Shown in pieces: positions 50,172 through 59,666 of a DNA stretch of 64,000 bases. The notes beneath the pieces are model-generated. The model ran no database searches and had not been told where the DNA came from. It saw nothing but the letters and a program-made list of their open reading frames with translations. Position numbers and translations under genes: made by a program. This DNA comes from Pseudomonas sp. GCEP-101 (GTDB lineage: Bacteria; Pseudomonadota; Gammaproteobacteria; Pseudomonadales; Pseudomonadaceae): contig NZ_CP104011.1 in assembly GCF_025133575.1 (NCBI RefSeq), positions 2,046,001-2,110,000 of the forward strand. The letters are read 5' to 3'. Positions within the stretch are counted from its first letter, which is position 1; each line of letters begins with the position of its first letter.

Positions 50172-51007
50172 GGGTTTTTCACGCTTTCCAGGGAGGAGAG
50201 GAAGAGGGTGCCGTCGTCTTCGAAGATGGCGCCGCGGAACAGCTTCTGCTGGTTCACCCGCACCTCGACGCGCTCCAGCGGGCGGATGGTCAGCACGTCG
50301 CCCGGCTCCAGGGCCAGCACCTGCGACAGTGGCATGCGCGCGGCGGCCACCACGCAGTCCAGGCGCAGCGGCAGGTGCTTGATGTGCTCCACCGGGTTGC
50401 CGGTCAGGCGCGGCGGCGGCGGCCCGGCGAGGCGTCGGGTCAGCTCGTCCGCCAGCGGGTTGTCGAGGTAGAGGTAGAGCGAGGAGCGCTCGCCGGTCAG
50501 GTGGCTGACGTAGCTGAATTCGGCGATGTACTCCCACTGCACTTCTTCGTAGGTGGGGTCGATCTGCTGCAGCCGGCCCACGGATTCGCCCATCAGCAGC
50601 GCGCGGCCGAACAGGTCCACCACGTCCAGGCCGAGGCGGTCGAGCATGCGCTGCTCGGAGCTGCTGATCGGCGGGGTGTCGCGGTTGGCGACCACAGTGC
50701 CGCCGTAATAGCACTCGATGACTTCGGTGAGCAGGGCGCGGTCCATGGCGAAACCGAACTTGCCCAGGGGCGAATCGAACAGGCACTCCAGTTCACGGGG
50801 AAGTTCCTCGTGAATGATCAGGTTATCCAGTTCGAGATTGATTCGATAATGTCGCAGGAAATAGTCGCTGATAATCCTCGGATACTTTCCGGAGATCTCT
50901 TTGATGTACTGCGGAATCTTGTGATAATGCCGGCCGAGTTTCTGCGGTTTCAGTCGAATCAGACTGTCGGCGGGCACGCCATGATGGACTTTTGATTTAC
51001 CAGTCAT
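50168..51007 (-). CDS. fliM: Flagellar motor switch protein FliM, lateral type
   Basis: 279 residues from ATG 51007 (MTGKSKVHHGVPADSLIRLK). It has the middle domain (EQRMLDRLGLDVVDLFGRAL) and the SpoA C-terminal domain (LSQVLALEPGDVLTIRPLER). It is shorter than polar FliM (about 320). The N-terminal LSQxEIDALL segment that binds CheY-P is absent, and the GGxG loop is reduced to YYGG. It is the first gene of the minus-strand export operon. Confidence 0.92.
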   Translation of the reverse strand: MTGKSKVHHGVPADSLIRLKPQKLGRHYHKIPQYIKEISGKYPRIISDYFLRHYRINLELDNLIIHEELPRELECLFDSPLGKFGFAMDRALLTEVIECYYGGTVVANRDTPPISSSEQRMLDRLGLDVVDLFGRALLMGESVGRLQQIDPTYEEVQWEYIAEFSYVSHLTGERSSLYLYLDNPLADELTRRLAGPPPPRLTGNPVEHIKHLPLRLDCVVAAARMPLSQVLALEPGDVLTIRPLERVEVRVNQQKLFRGAIFEDDGTLFLSSLESVKNP

Positions 51008-51471
51008 GCTCAGCGTCGTACTTCCAGGTTCGATCTGCCATCTGCCCAAGGACACGGGAGGTGTCATGACCGCCGGGGTCGGCTGATCGTTGCTCGCGGC
51101 ATGCTCTGTATGTCGCAGAGCCCGTGGCCGGGCCTCAAGGGCGGGGCGTCAGGGCGACTGACATGGCGCAATGATAGCGATTTGAGGTCGCCCGATTAAA
51201 TCAATAGATATCAAATGCTGTTTTTGACGGAACTTTTTGTCTATTGATTTAAATTAATCGGCGGGAAGCTATGGCGAAGTGCTGGCACTTGTTAGGGTGG
51301 GCGAGTTAGTTACAGGTTGCGACCGCTTCGAATATGACGAAGTTGTGGCAATGCCCCCCGTAAGAGAACCCTTTCAACAAGAAGTTCCGCCGCGCCGGAA
51401 GAATGTTTCGGCGGATGCTGGCGTGGAACGCTGGAAGGTTTTTCTGACGCACTAGCGAATGGAAAGTTGCG
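51008..51471. promoter_or_regulatory. Divergent control region between fliM and lafK, with an AT-rich inverted repeat
   Basis: 464 bp with no gene. CGATTAAATCAATAG at 51193-51207 is answered by CTATTGATTTAAATTAATCG at 51241-51260, the longest AT-rich inverted structure of the window. It is central between the two operons. I found no consensus sigma-54 promoter; a poor GG-N10-GC match starts at about 51272. Confidence 0.55.
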
Positions 51472-52872
<1,401 letters not shown>

Positions 52873-52895
52873 TTTCGTTTCCGGGGGAGACTTCC

Positions 52896-53231
52896 ATGAG
52901 TTCGATCATGCAGGTGCAGCAGGACATGCTGGACCGGATGAACCGCTACGCCGACCTGGCCAGCGGCCCGGCCGTGCGCCCCGCCGCGCCGCTCTCGGCC
53001 AATGCGCAGGCTCCAGGCATCGGCGCCAGCTTCGAGCAGGCACTGCGCTCGGTGGACGCCGAGCAGCACAAGGCCAGCGACGCCATGGCCGCCGTGGACA
53101 GCGGCCAGAGCGAAGACCTGGTCGGCGCCATGATCCAGAGCCAGAAGGCCAGCGTGTCGTTCTCCGCGCTGCTGCAGGTGCGCAACAAGCTCACCGGCGC
53201 CTTCGACGAAATCATCCGCATGCCGCTGTAA
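52896..53231 (+). CDS. fliE: Flagellar hook-basal body protein FliE, lateral type
   Basis: 111 residues with the conserved C-terminal half (DLVGAMIQSQKASVSFSALL, VRNKLTGAFDEIIRM). It is the junction between the MS ring and rod and is exported early. It lies 23 bp after lafK. Confidence 0.93.
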   Translation: MSSIMQVQQDMLDRMNRYADLASGPAVRPAAPLSANAQAPGIGASFEQALRSVDAEQHKASDAMAAVDSGQSEDLVGAMIQSQKASVSFSALLQVRNKLTGAFDEIIRMPL

Positions 53232-53240
53232 GGACTGACA

Positions 53241-54941
53241 GTGCTGCAGAATCTCAAAGGGCGCCTGCCGCTCGACAAACTCAAGCTCGACCCGCGCCTG
53301 GGGCTGCTCGGCATCGCGCTGGGCGCCGCCCTGCTGGCGGCGGCCGTGGTCTTCTACCTGTGGCGCGACCAGGGTGCCTATCGCCCGCTGTACGGCGCCG
53401 GCGAGGCGTACCCGGCCGCCGACGTCATGCAGGTGCTGGACGCCGAGGCCCTCGATTATCGCCTGCACCCGCAGAGCGGCCAGGTGCTGGTGCGCGAGGA
53501 AGACCTCGCGCGCGCCCGCATGCTGCTGGCGGCCAAGGGCGTGAAGGTGTCCGTGCCGGCCGGCTATGAGCTGTTCGACAAGGACGAGCCGCTGGGCACC
53601 AGCCACTTCCTCCAGGACGTGCGCCTGAAGCGCAGCCTGGAAGGCGAGCTGGCCCGCACCATCATGGGCCTGAAGGGCATCGAGCAGGCGCGCGTGCACA
53701 TCGCCCGCGAGGACAGCAATTCCTTCGTCGTCGGCCGGCGCGATCCGGCCAAGGCCTCGGTGCTGCTGCAACTGGCGCCCGGCCAGCGCCTGAGCCCCGA
53801 GCAGGTCGGCGCCATCGTCAACCTGGTGGCCGGCAGCGTGCCGCAGCTCAAGCCCGACGACGTCAGCGTGGTGGATCAGAACGGCGTGCTGCTGTCGCGT
53901 GGCATCAGCGGCGTCGGCGGCCCCTCGCAGAACTGGCAGGCGGTGGATGAGTACCAGCGCAAGGCCGTGGGCAATGTCGAGGAAGTCCTGGCGCCGGTGC
54001 TCGGCCTGGGCAACTACCGCATCAGCGTGTCCGCCGACATCGACTTCAGCCAGAAGGAAGAAACCCAGCAGGCCTACGGCGAAGCGCCGCGCCTGCGCAG
54101 CGAAGTCCTGCGCAACGAGAGCACGCTGGACCAGCTCGCCCTCGGCGTGCCCGGCTCGCTGAGCAACCGCCCGCCGGAGCCTGCGCCGCCGCAGCAGGGA
54201 CAGAATGCCCAGGGCACCAACCCCGCTGGCAACCCGCCGGGCAATGGCAAGGTCGCCAGCACCGACAACAAGGCCGCGACCTCGACCCGCGAGGAAGCCA
54301 CCCGGCAGAACGACTTCGACCAGCGCGTCACCCACATCAAGTACCCGGCCTTCGCCCTCCGCCAGCAGAGCGTCGCCGTGGTGATCAACGCCTCCACCGC
54401 GCCCGAAGGCGGCTGGACCGACAAGGCCCGCGCCGACCTGGAAACCATGGTCAAGAGCGCCGTGGGCTTCAACGCGGCGCGCGGCGACCTGATTACCGTC
54501 AGCGTGTTCCCCTTCGCTGCCACGCCGGTGGAGGAGTCCAGCGCCAGCTGGTGGGAGAGCAGCGCCCTGCAATCCCTGGTGCGCTACACCGTGCTCGGCC
54601 TGATCGCCCTGCTGTTCCTGCTGTTTGGCGTGCGCCCGGCCGTGCGCAGCCTGACCCAGCGCGCGCAACCGGCGCTGGCCGCCGAGCCGGCCGAGGGCAA
54701 GGCCGAATACCCTCTGGCCGTGGACGCCGAGCGGCGCCTGGCGCTGGGCAGTGAAAGCGTCGGCGGGCTCAATGTGCTCGGCGAGCTGAACCCGCTCTCG
54801 GAAATCCGCCTGCCGGCGCCGGGCTCGGGGCTGGAGCACCAGATCGAGCATCTGCAGATGCTGGCGAAGAACGACCCGGAACGGGTCTCGGAAGTGATCA
54901 AGCACTGGATTGGCCGCAATGACCGACACGAGCCTGCCTGA
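53241..54941 (+). CDS. fliF: Flagellar MS-ring protein FliF, lateral type
   Basis: 566 residues, GTG start at 53241 after AAGGA. Two membrane helices (about 20-40 and 440-460) bracket the periplasmic ring-building domains (YPAADVMQVLDAEALDYRLH, GSVPQLKPDDVSVVDQNG). The cytoplasmic C-terminal tail (KNDPERVSEVIKHWIGRN) binds FliG. The end overlaps fliG by 23 bp, which suggests coupled translation and tight stoichiometry. Confidence 0.96.
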   Translation: MLQNLKGRLPLDKLKLDPRLGLLGIALGAALLAAAVVFYLWRDQGAYRPLYGAGEAYPAADVMQVLDAEALDYRLHPQSGQVLVREEDLARARMLLAAKGVKVSVPAGYELFDKDEPLGTSHFLQDVRLKRSLEGELARTIMGLKGIEQARVHIAREDSNSFVVGRRDPAKASVLLQLAPGQRLSPEQVGAIVNLVAGSVPQLKPDDVSVVDQNGVLLSRGISGVGGPSQNWQAVDEYQRKAVGNVEEVLAPVLGLGNYRISVSADIDFSQKEETQQAYGEAPRLRSEVLRNESTLDQLALGVPGSLSNRPPEPAPPQQGQNAQGTNPAGNPPGNGKVASTDNKAATSTREEATRQNDFDQRVTHIKYPAFALRQQSVAVVINASTAPEGGWTDKARADLETMVKSAVGFNAARGDLITVSVFPFAATPVEESSASWWESSALQSLVRYTVLGLIALLFLLFGVRPAVRSLTQRAQPALAAEPAEGKAEYPLAVDAERRLALGSESVGGLNVLGELNPLSEIRLPAPGSGLEHQIEHLQMLAKNDPERVSEVIKHWIGRNDRHEPA

Positions 54942-55959
54942 AGAAACGAAAAAGCGCGGCCCGCAGATGCGCGCCGTGAGCTCCCTGGAACAGGCGGCGA
55001 TCCTCATGCTGAGCATGGGCGACGAAGCCTCCGCCGGCATCCTGCGCAACTTCAGTCGCGAGGAGATCGTCAGCATCAGCCAGGCGATGGCGCGGTTGTC
55101 CAACGTCAAGCAGAACACCGTCTCCGACGTCATCGGGCGCTTCTTCGAAGACTACAAGCTGCAGTCCAGCATCAAGGGCGCCTCGCGCTCCTACCTCGCC
55201 GGCATGCTCGGCAAGGCACTGGGCAGCGACATCACGCGCAACCTGCTGGACAGCATCTACGGCGAGGAGATCCGCGCCAAGATGGCACGCATGGAGTGGA
55301 TCGATCCCAAGCAGTTCGCCGCGCTGATCGCCAAGGAACACGCGCAGATGCAGGCGGTGTTCCTCGCCTTCCTGCCGCCGGGCATGGCCACCGACGTGCT
55401 CGAGGCGATGCCCGCCGAGCGCCAGGACGAGCTGCTATTCCGCATCGCCAACCTGAGCGAGGTGAACAGCGACGTGATCGCCGAGCTGGAGCAACTGATC
55501 GACCGCAGCCTGCGCGTGCTCTCCACGCAGGGCTCGCAGGTGCGCGGGGTGAAGCAGGCGGCGGACATCATGAACCGCTTCAAGGGTGACCGTAACCAGA
55601 TGTTCGAGCTGCTGCGCGCCCACAACGACGACCTGGTGGGCAAGATCGAAGACGAGATGTACGACTTCTTCATCCTCTCCCGGCAGAACCAGGAAGTGCT
55701 GCAGACCCTGCTGGAAGTCATCCCGCTGGACGAATGGGTGGTCGCCCTCAAGGGCGCCGAGCCCGAGCTGGTGCGCGCCATCCAGGGCGCCATGCCCAAG
55801 CGCCAGGCGCAGCAGATGGAGTCCATCAACCGCCGCCAGGGCCCGGTGCCGCTGAGCCGCGTGGAGCAGGTGCGCAAGGACATCATGGGCGTGGTGCGCG
55901 AGCTGGCCGCCGAGGGCGACCTGCAGGTGCAGCTGTTCCGCGAGCAGACGGTGGAGTAA
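54919..55959 (+). CDS. fliG: Flagellar motor switch protein FliG, lateral type
   Basis: 346 residues from ATG 54919. The three armadillo-like domains are visible: EQAAILMLSMGDEASAGILR (N), the middle EHAQMQAVFLAFLPPGMATD, and the C-terminal torque helix region KIEDEMYDFFILSRQNQEVL and GRR-type tail. It has extra N-terminal residues (MTDTSLPEETKKRGPQMRAV). It contacts FliF above and stators at its C domain. Confidence 0.95.
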   Translation: MTDTSLPEETKKRGPQMRAVSSLEQAAILMLSMGDEASAGILRNFSREEIVSISQAMARLSNVKQNTVSDVIGRFFEDYKLQSSIKGASRSYLAGMLGKALGSDITRNLLDSIYGEEIRAKMARMEWIDPKQFAALIAKEHAQMQAVFLAFLPPGMATDVLEAMPAERQDELLFRIANLSEVNSDVIAELEQLIDRSLRVLSTQGSQVRGVKQAADIMNRFKGDRNQMFELLRAHNDDLVGKIEDEMYDFFILSRQNQEVLQTLLEVIPLDEWVVALKGAEPELVRAIQGAMPKRQAQQMESINRRQGPVPLSRVEQVRKDIMGVVRELAAEGDLQVQLFREQTVE

Positions 55960-55965
55960 CCGCCC

Positions 55966-56664
55966 ATGGCGATCAAAATCATCAAGGCCGACAGCCGCGC
56001 CTGGCGCCCGTACCGCTTCCCGCCGCGCTGCGCCACCGCCAGCGCCGACAGCCACGGCTGGGACAGCGACCCGGCGGCGCGCCAGCGCGCCATCTCCGAA
56101 GGCTTCCAGGAAGGCCTGGAGAAGGGCTACCAGGACGGTGTGGCCGAAGGCCGCGAAGCCGGCCTGCGCGAAGGCTTCGACGCCGGCCGCCAGGATGGCC
56201 TGCGCAAGGGCCGCGAAGAAGGCCGCGCCGCCGGCCGCCAGGCGTTCGACGAGGCCAGCGCGCCGCTGTCGGCCGCCGTCGAGGCCTTTGCCGACTACCA
56301 CCAGGCCTTCCAGCGCAGCCGCCAGCAGCAGTTGCTGGAGCTGGTGCAGAAGGTGGCGAAGCAGGTCATCCGCGTCGAGCTGACGCTCAACCCCACGCAG
56401 TTGCTGACCCTGGCCGAGGAAGCCCTCGCCGCCATGCCGGACGAGCCGGTGGAGGTGCAGATCCTGCTCAACCCCGAAGAATGCGCGCGCATCCGCGAGC
56501 TGAACCCGGAGCGCGCCGCCAAGTGGCGCCTGGTGCCGGACGAGCGCCTGGCGCTGGGCGAGTGCCGTGTGGTCACCGCCCAGGCGGAGGCCGACATCGG
56601 CTGCCAGCAGCGCCTGGACAGCTGCATGGAAGCCCTGAGCGCGCACCTGCAGGACGCCGACTGA
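55966..56664 (+). CDS. fliH: Flagellar ATPase regulator FliH, lateral type
   Basis: 232 residues. Its N-terminal half contains a long run of GxxxG-type repeats (EGFQEGLEKGYQDGVAEGRE, about residues 44-90), the known FliH helix-packing pattern. The C-terminal half is the conserved FliH/HrpE domain (VRVELTLNPTQLLTLAEEAL). It binds FliI and targets it to the export gate. Confidence 0.92.
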   Translation: MAIKIIKADSRAWRPYRFPPRCATASADSHGWDSDPAARQRAISEGFQEGLEKGYQDGVAEGREAGLREGFDAGRQDGLRKGREEGRAAGRQAFDEASAPLSAAVEAFADYHQAFQRSRQQQLLELVQKVAKQVIRVELTLNPTQLLTLAEEALAAMPDEPVEVQILLNPEECARIRELNPERAAKWRLVPDERLALGECRVVTAQAEADIGCQQRLDSCMEALSAHLQDAD

Positions 56665-56665
56665 G

Positions 56666-57997
56666 ATGGCCCTGGGCGACGGCTTCAAGCTGGAAGAGGC
56701 CCTGCGCGCGCTGGATTCGGTCCAGCTGGCGCGGGTCAGCGGTCGCCTGGTGCGCGTCTCCGGCCTGCTGCTGGAAAGCCTCGGCTGCCGGCGCATGACC
56801 GGGCAGCGCTGCTACGTGGAAGTCGCTGACGGCGAGCGCCTGGAGGCGCAAGTGGTCGGCTTCAACCGCGACATCACCTACCTCATGCCCTTCAAGAAGC
56901 CCGTCGGCCTGACCTCCGGCTCGCGGGTCTTCCCGGCGCCGGACGAAGCCGTGCTGAACATCGATCATTCCTGGCTGGGGCGCGTCGTCAACGGCCTCGG
57001 CGAACCCCTGGACGGCCTCGGCAAGCTCGCCGGCCGCCACCCGCTGCCCACCGAACTGCCGCAGGTGAACCCGCTGCGCCGGCGCCCGGTGTCCGAGCCG
57101 CTGGATGTCGGCGTGCGCGCCATCAACGGCCTGCTGACCCTGGGCAAGGGCCAGCGCGTCGGCCTGTTCGCCGGCAGCGGCGTGGGCAAGAGCGTGCTGC
57201 TGGGGATGATCACCCGGCAGACCAAGGCCGACGTGGTGGTGGTCGGGCTGATCGGCGAGCGCGGCCGCGAGGTGCAGGAGTTCATCCTGCATTCCCTCGG
57301 CCCGGAAGGCCTGCAGAAGGCCGTGGTGGTGGTGGCGCCGGCCAATGAATCGCCGCTGATGCGCCTGAAGGCCACCGAGCTGTGCCACAGCATCGCCGCC
57401 TACTTCCGCGACCAGGGCAAGGACGTGTTGCTGCTGGTGGATTCGCTGACCCGCTACGCCATGGCCCAGCGCGAGATCGCCCTGGCTCTGGGCGAGCCGC
57501 CGGCCACCAAGGGCTACCCGCCGTCGGTGTTCGGCATGCTCCCGGAGCTGGTGGAGAGCGCCGGCAATGGCGAGGGCGAGACAGGCAGCCTGAGCGCCAT
57601 CTACACGGTGCTGGCGGAGGGCGACGATCACCAGGACCCGATCGTCGACTGCGCCCGCGCCATCCTCGACGGGCACATCGTGCTGTCGCGCCGGCTGGCG
57701 GACGTCGGGCACTACCCGGCCATCGACATCGGCGCCTCGGTCAGCCGCTGCATGAGCCAGGTGGCGGACCCTGCGCACCTCGCCGCGGCGCGGCAGTTCA
57801 AGGAATTCAGCGGCACCTATGAGCGCATCAAGGAGCTGATCCCGCTGGGCGGCTACACGCCGGGCATGGACGTGAAGACCGACCGCGCGGTACAGCTGGC
57901 GCCCATGCTGGAGCGCTACCTGCGCCAGGAAACCGCGGATGGCGCCGAGCTGGGCGCCAGCGTCGCCACCCTGCAAAGCATCGTCGGGGGCCGCTGA
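56666..57997 (+). CDS. fliI: Flagellar export ATPase FliI, lateral type
   Basis: 443 residues. Walker A GLFAGSGVGKSVLLG (about 167), the hexamer signature EDPIVDCARAI-like segment DDHQDPIVDCARAILDGHIV, and YPPSVFGMLPELVE. It energises export of rod, hook and filament proteins. Starts 1 bp after fliH ends; its stop overlaps the fliJ ATG (TGATG). Confidence 0.96.
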   Translation: MALGDGFKLEEALRALDSVQLARVSGRLVRVSGLLLESLGCRRMTGQRCYVEVADGERLEAQVVGFNRDITYLMPFKKPVGLTSGSRVFPAPDEAVLNIDHSWLGRVVNGLGEPLDGLGKLAGRHPLPTELPQVNPLRRRPVSEPLDVGVRAINGLLTLGKGQRVGLFAGSGVGKSVLLGMITRQTKADVVVVGLIGERGREVQEFILHSLGPEGLQKAVVVVAPANESPLMRLKATELCHSIAAYFRDQGKDVLLLVDSLTRYAMAQREIALALGEPPATKGYPPSVFGMLPELVESAGNGEGETGSLSAIYTVLAEGDDHQDPIVDCARAILDGHIVLSRRLADVGHYPAIDIGASVSRCMSQVADPAHLAAARQFKEFSGTYERIKELIPLGGYTPGMDVKTDRAVQLAPMLERYLRQETADGAELGASVATLQSIVGGR

Positions 57998-58419
57998 TGA
58001 AGGCGCAGATCGACATGCTCGGGCGCCTGGCCGACGTGCGCGGCGGCAAGGTTCGCGAACTGCTGGGCCGGGTCAACTACCAGCAGAACCTCTGCCAGCG
58101 CTACCGCAACAACATCACCGGGCTGGACCGCCTGTGCGGTTTCAGCGTGGCCACCAGCACGCCGCTGCAGCGGCACAACCAGCAACAGTACAAGGCCACC
58201 CTGCACAAGATGCTGCAGTTGCAGCGCCGCGAGCTGGAGGTCGCCGAGCAGACCCTGGCGCGCATCCAGGGCGAGCTGATGGCGGCCATGCGCAGCGAGA
58301 AGGTGCTGGCCCAGGTGATCGAGGCCAAGGTCGGCCAATGGCAGTTGCAGCTGGCCCAGCAGGAACAGAAAATCCAGGATGGCCTCGCCGCGCAATCGTG
58401 GTGGCGGGCGCGGGCTTGA
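57997..58419 (+). CDS. fliJ: Flagellar export chaperone FliJ, lateral type
   Basis: 140 residues, almost wholly helical/coiled-coil (VREL..., LHKMLQLQRRELEVAEQTLA). It is the right length for FliJ and right after fliI. It is the stalk of the FliI ring. Assignment relies mostly on position. Confidence 0.87.
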   Translation: MKAQIDMLGRLADVRGGKVRELLGRVNYQQNLCQRYRNNITGLDRLCGFSVATSTPLQRHNQQQYKATLHKMLQLQRRELEVAEQTLARIQGELMAAMRSEKVLAQVIEAKVGQWQLQLAQQEQKIQDGLAAQSWWRARA

Positions 58420-58436
58420 GTGTGGGCGGCGGAAGT

Positions 58437-58512
58437 GGCGGATAACGCGTTCCGCGTCATGCGCCCTACGCAGGTGTTCCGCAGGGCGAATAACCGCGTG
58501 CGGTTATCCGCC
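58437..58512. repeat. GGCGGATAAC...GTTATCCGCC inverted repeat
   Basis: GGCGGATAACGCGTTCCGCG at 58437 with GTTATCCGCC ending at 58512. It is a familiar dispersed Pseudomonas repeat, here between fliJ and flgM, and may attenuate transcription from the fliE operon. Confidence 0.75.
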
Positions 58513-58596
58513 GGCTCTTGCGCGACATTGGCATTTAAGTTTTCCGGCGAGGCGGTCGCCCTCTGAGTCAAAGCCCAAGAATTTCGGATACCCACC

Positions 58597-58881
58597 ATGG
58601 AAATCACCCGGCAACTGACCAGCGTCGCGCTGGCCACCAGCGAGTCCGCCAAGCCCGCGCGCAGCGAGCGCGCCGCCCCGGCGGCAGAGGCCAGCGCCAG
58701 CGCGCCGGTCAACGATTCGCTGCGCCTGGACGAGATGCAGGAAACCCTGCGCGCCATGCCCGACGTGGACCAGAGCCGCGTCGCGGAAATTCGCCGCGCG
58801 CTGATGAATGGCGAGTTGCAGAACGACACCAGCGTGCTCGCCACCAGCATCCTCTCCTACCACCGCGGCAGCGACGCATGA
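58597..58881 (+). CDS. flgM: Anti-sigma-28 factor FlgM, lateral type
   Basis: 94 residues. The C-terminal half RVAEIRRALMNGEL ... SVLATSILSYH is the sigma-28 binding helix pair of FlgM. The first half is unstructured and Ala/Ser-rich. It should hold the FliA encoded at 63413 until the hook is done and then be exported. TAAGTTTT at 58536 resembles a sigma-28 -35, but no good -10 follows. The end overlaps flgN (ATGA). Confidence 0.92.
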   Translation: MEITRQLTSVALATSESAKPARSERAAPAAEASASAPVNDSLRLDEMQETLRAMPDVDQSRVAEIRRALMNGELQNDTSVLATSILSYHRGSDA

Positions 58882-59318
58882 CCCAGCGCGCGCGGCTGCT
58901 GCAGGTGATCGAGCAGGACATCCAGCAGGATGGCCGCGATTGCCTGGCGCTGCGCGAGCGCCTGCAGGAGCTGTATCGCCACCTGCTGGCGCGCGATAGT
59001 GCGCAGATCGAGGCGCTGAACCCGCACATCCAGGCGCTGCTCGATGCCATCGCCGGCCGCGCCCAGCGCCGCAGCCGTGTGCTGCGCGCCTTCCACCTGC
59101 CGATGGACGCCGACGGCATGCGCACGCTGCTGTCCAACTACACGCCGCCGCGCCGCGAGGAACTGCAGCAGGAGTGGCAGCAACTGGGCCAGCTCACCGC
59201 CCAGTGCAAGCGCCTCAACGAGCGCAACGGCAAGCTGCTGGCGATGCACCACGACATCCTCAGCCAGCTCATGGGCGATCCGCGCCAGCAGCCGGTGTAT
59301 TCGCGCCAGCTGTACTGA
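58878..59318 (+). CDS. flgN: FlgN-type hook-filament junction chaperone, lateral type
   Basis: 146 residues, helical, FlgN family pattern (LLQVIEQDIQQDGRDCLALR, CKRLNERNGKLLAMHHDIL). It chaperones FlgK and FlgL. The start overlaps flgM by 4 bp. In Vibrio laf loci flgN-flgM lead the flgABC... cluster; here no flg structural genes follow. Confidence 0.85.
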   Translation: MTQRARLLQVIEQDIQQDGRDCLALRERLQELYRHLLARDSAQIEALNPHIQALLDAIAGRAQRRSRVLRAFHLPMDADGMRTLLSNYTPPRREELQQEWQQLGQLTAQCKRLNERNGKLLAMHHDILSQLMGDPRQQPVYSRQLY

Positions 59319-59341
59319 CGGGCGCCGTTGGGCCGGACATC

Positions 59342-59412
59342 GTTCGCGAGCAAGCTCGCTCCTACGAAGAGCGCGCCGGCATTACTTGTAGGAGCGAGCT
59401 TGCTCGCGAACC
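59342..59412. repeat. REP pair in tail-to-tail order
   Basis: GTTCGCGAGCAAGCTCGCTC from 59342 and inverted TGTAGGAGCGAGCTTGCTCG ending near 59412: the two units point outward, the reverse of the other REPINs. It lies in the 348-bp gap before fliD, which otherwise holds the sigma-54 promoter. Confidence 0.88.
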
Positions 59413-59622
59413 GCACGGCAACCCACTCTCCCGTCACCCGCAAAAACACCCCGCCAGATCCCCTTAACGAATCCCGTCCCACGGTCGCCCTTTCCCTGCA
59501 TCAGGGCGCGCGTGGGCGGCAGGCGGAAATACCGCTTCCCGCTGCGCGCCAAACCACGCCGGGCGGAAGTTGGACTTCTCCCTGGTCAACCCGCAAAGCC
59601 CCGAGTGACGGGCCCTCCGGCA

Positions 59623-59639
59623 TTGGCACCGTAATTGCT
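59623..59639 (+). promoter_or_regulatory. Sigma-54 (-24/-12) promoter of fliD operon
   Basis: TTGGCACCGTAATTGCT: full match to TTGGCAC-N5-TTGCT, with GG and GC 10 bases apart. It lies 28 bp before the fliD ATG. It is the expected target of LafK. Confidence 0.93.
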
Positions 59640-59666
59640 CTGCCCGGATGAAAGAGGTGGATTCAG

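Noticed and set aside
51272..51290. Possible sigma-54 promoter before lafK (ATGGCGAAGTGCTGGCA)
   Set aside because: GG-N10-GC spacing is right but both elements depart from consensus and lie about 190 bp from the start.
58536..58560. Possible sigma-28 promoter before flgM (TAAGTTTT ... GGTCGCC)
   Set aside because: The -10 (GCCGATAA) is not recognisable; left as a remark only.
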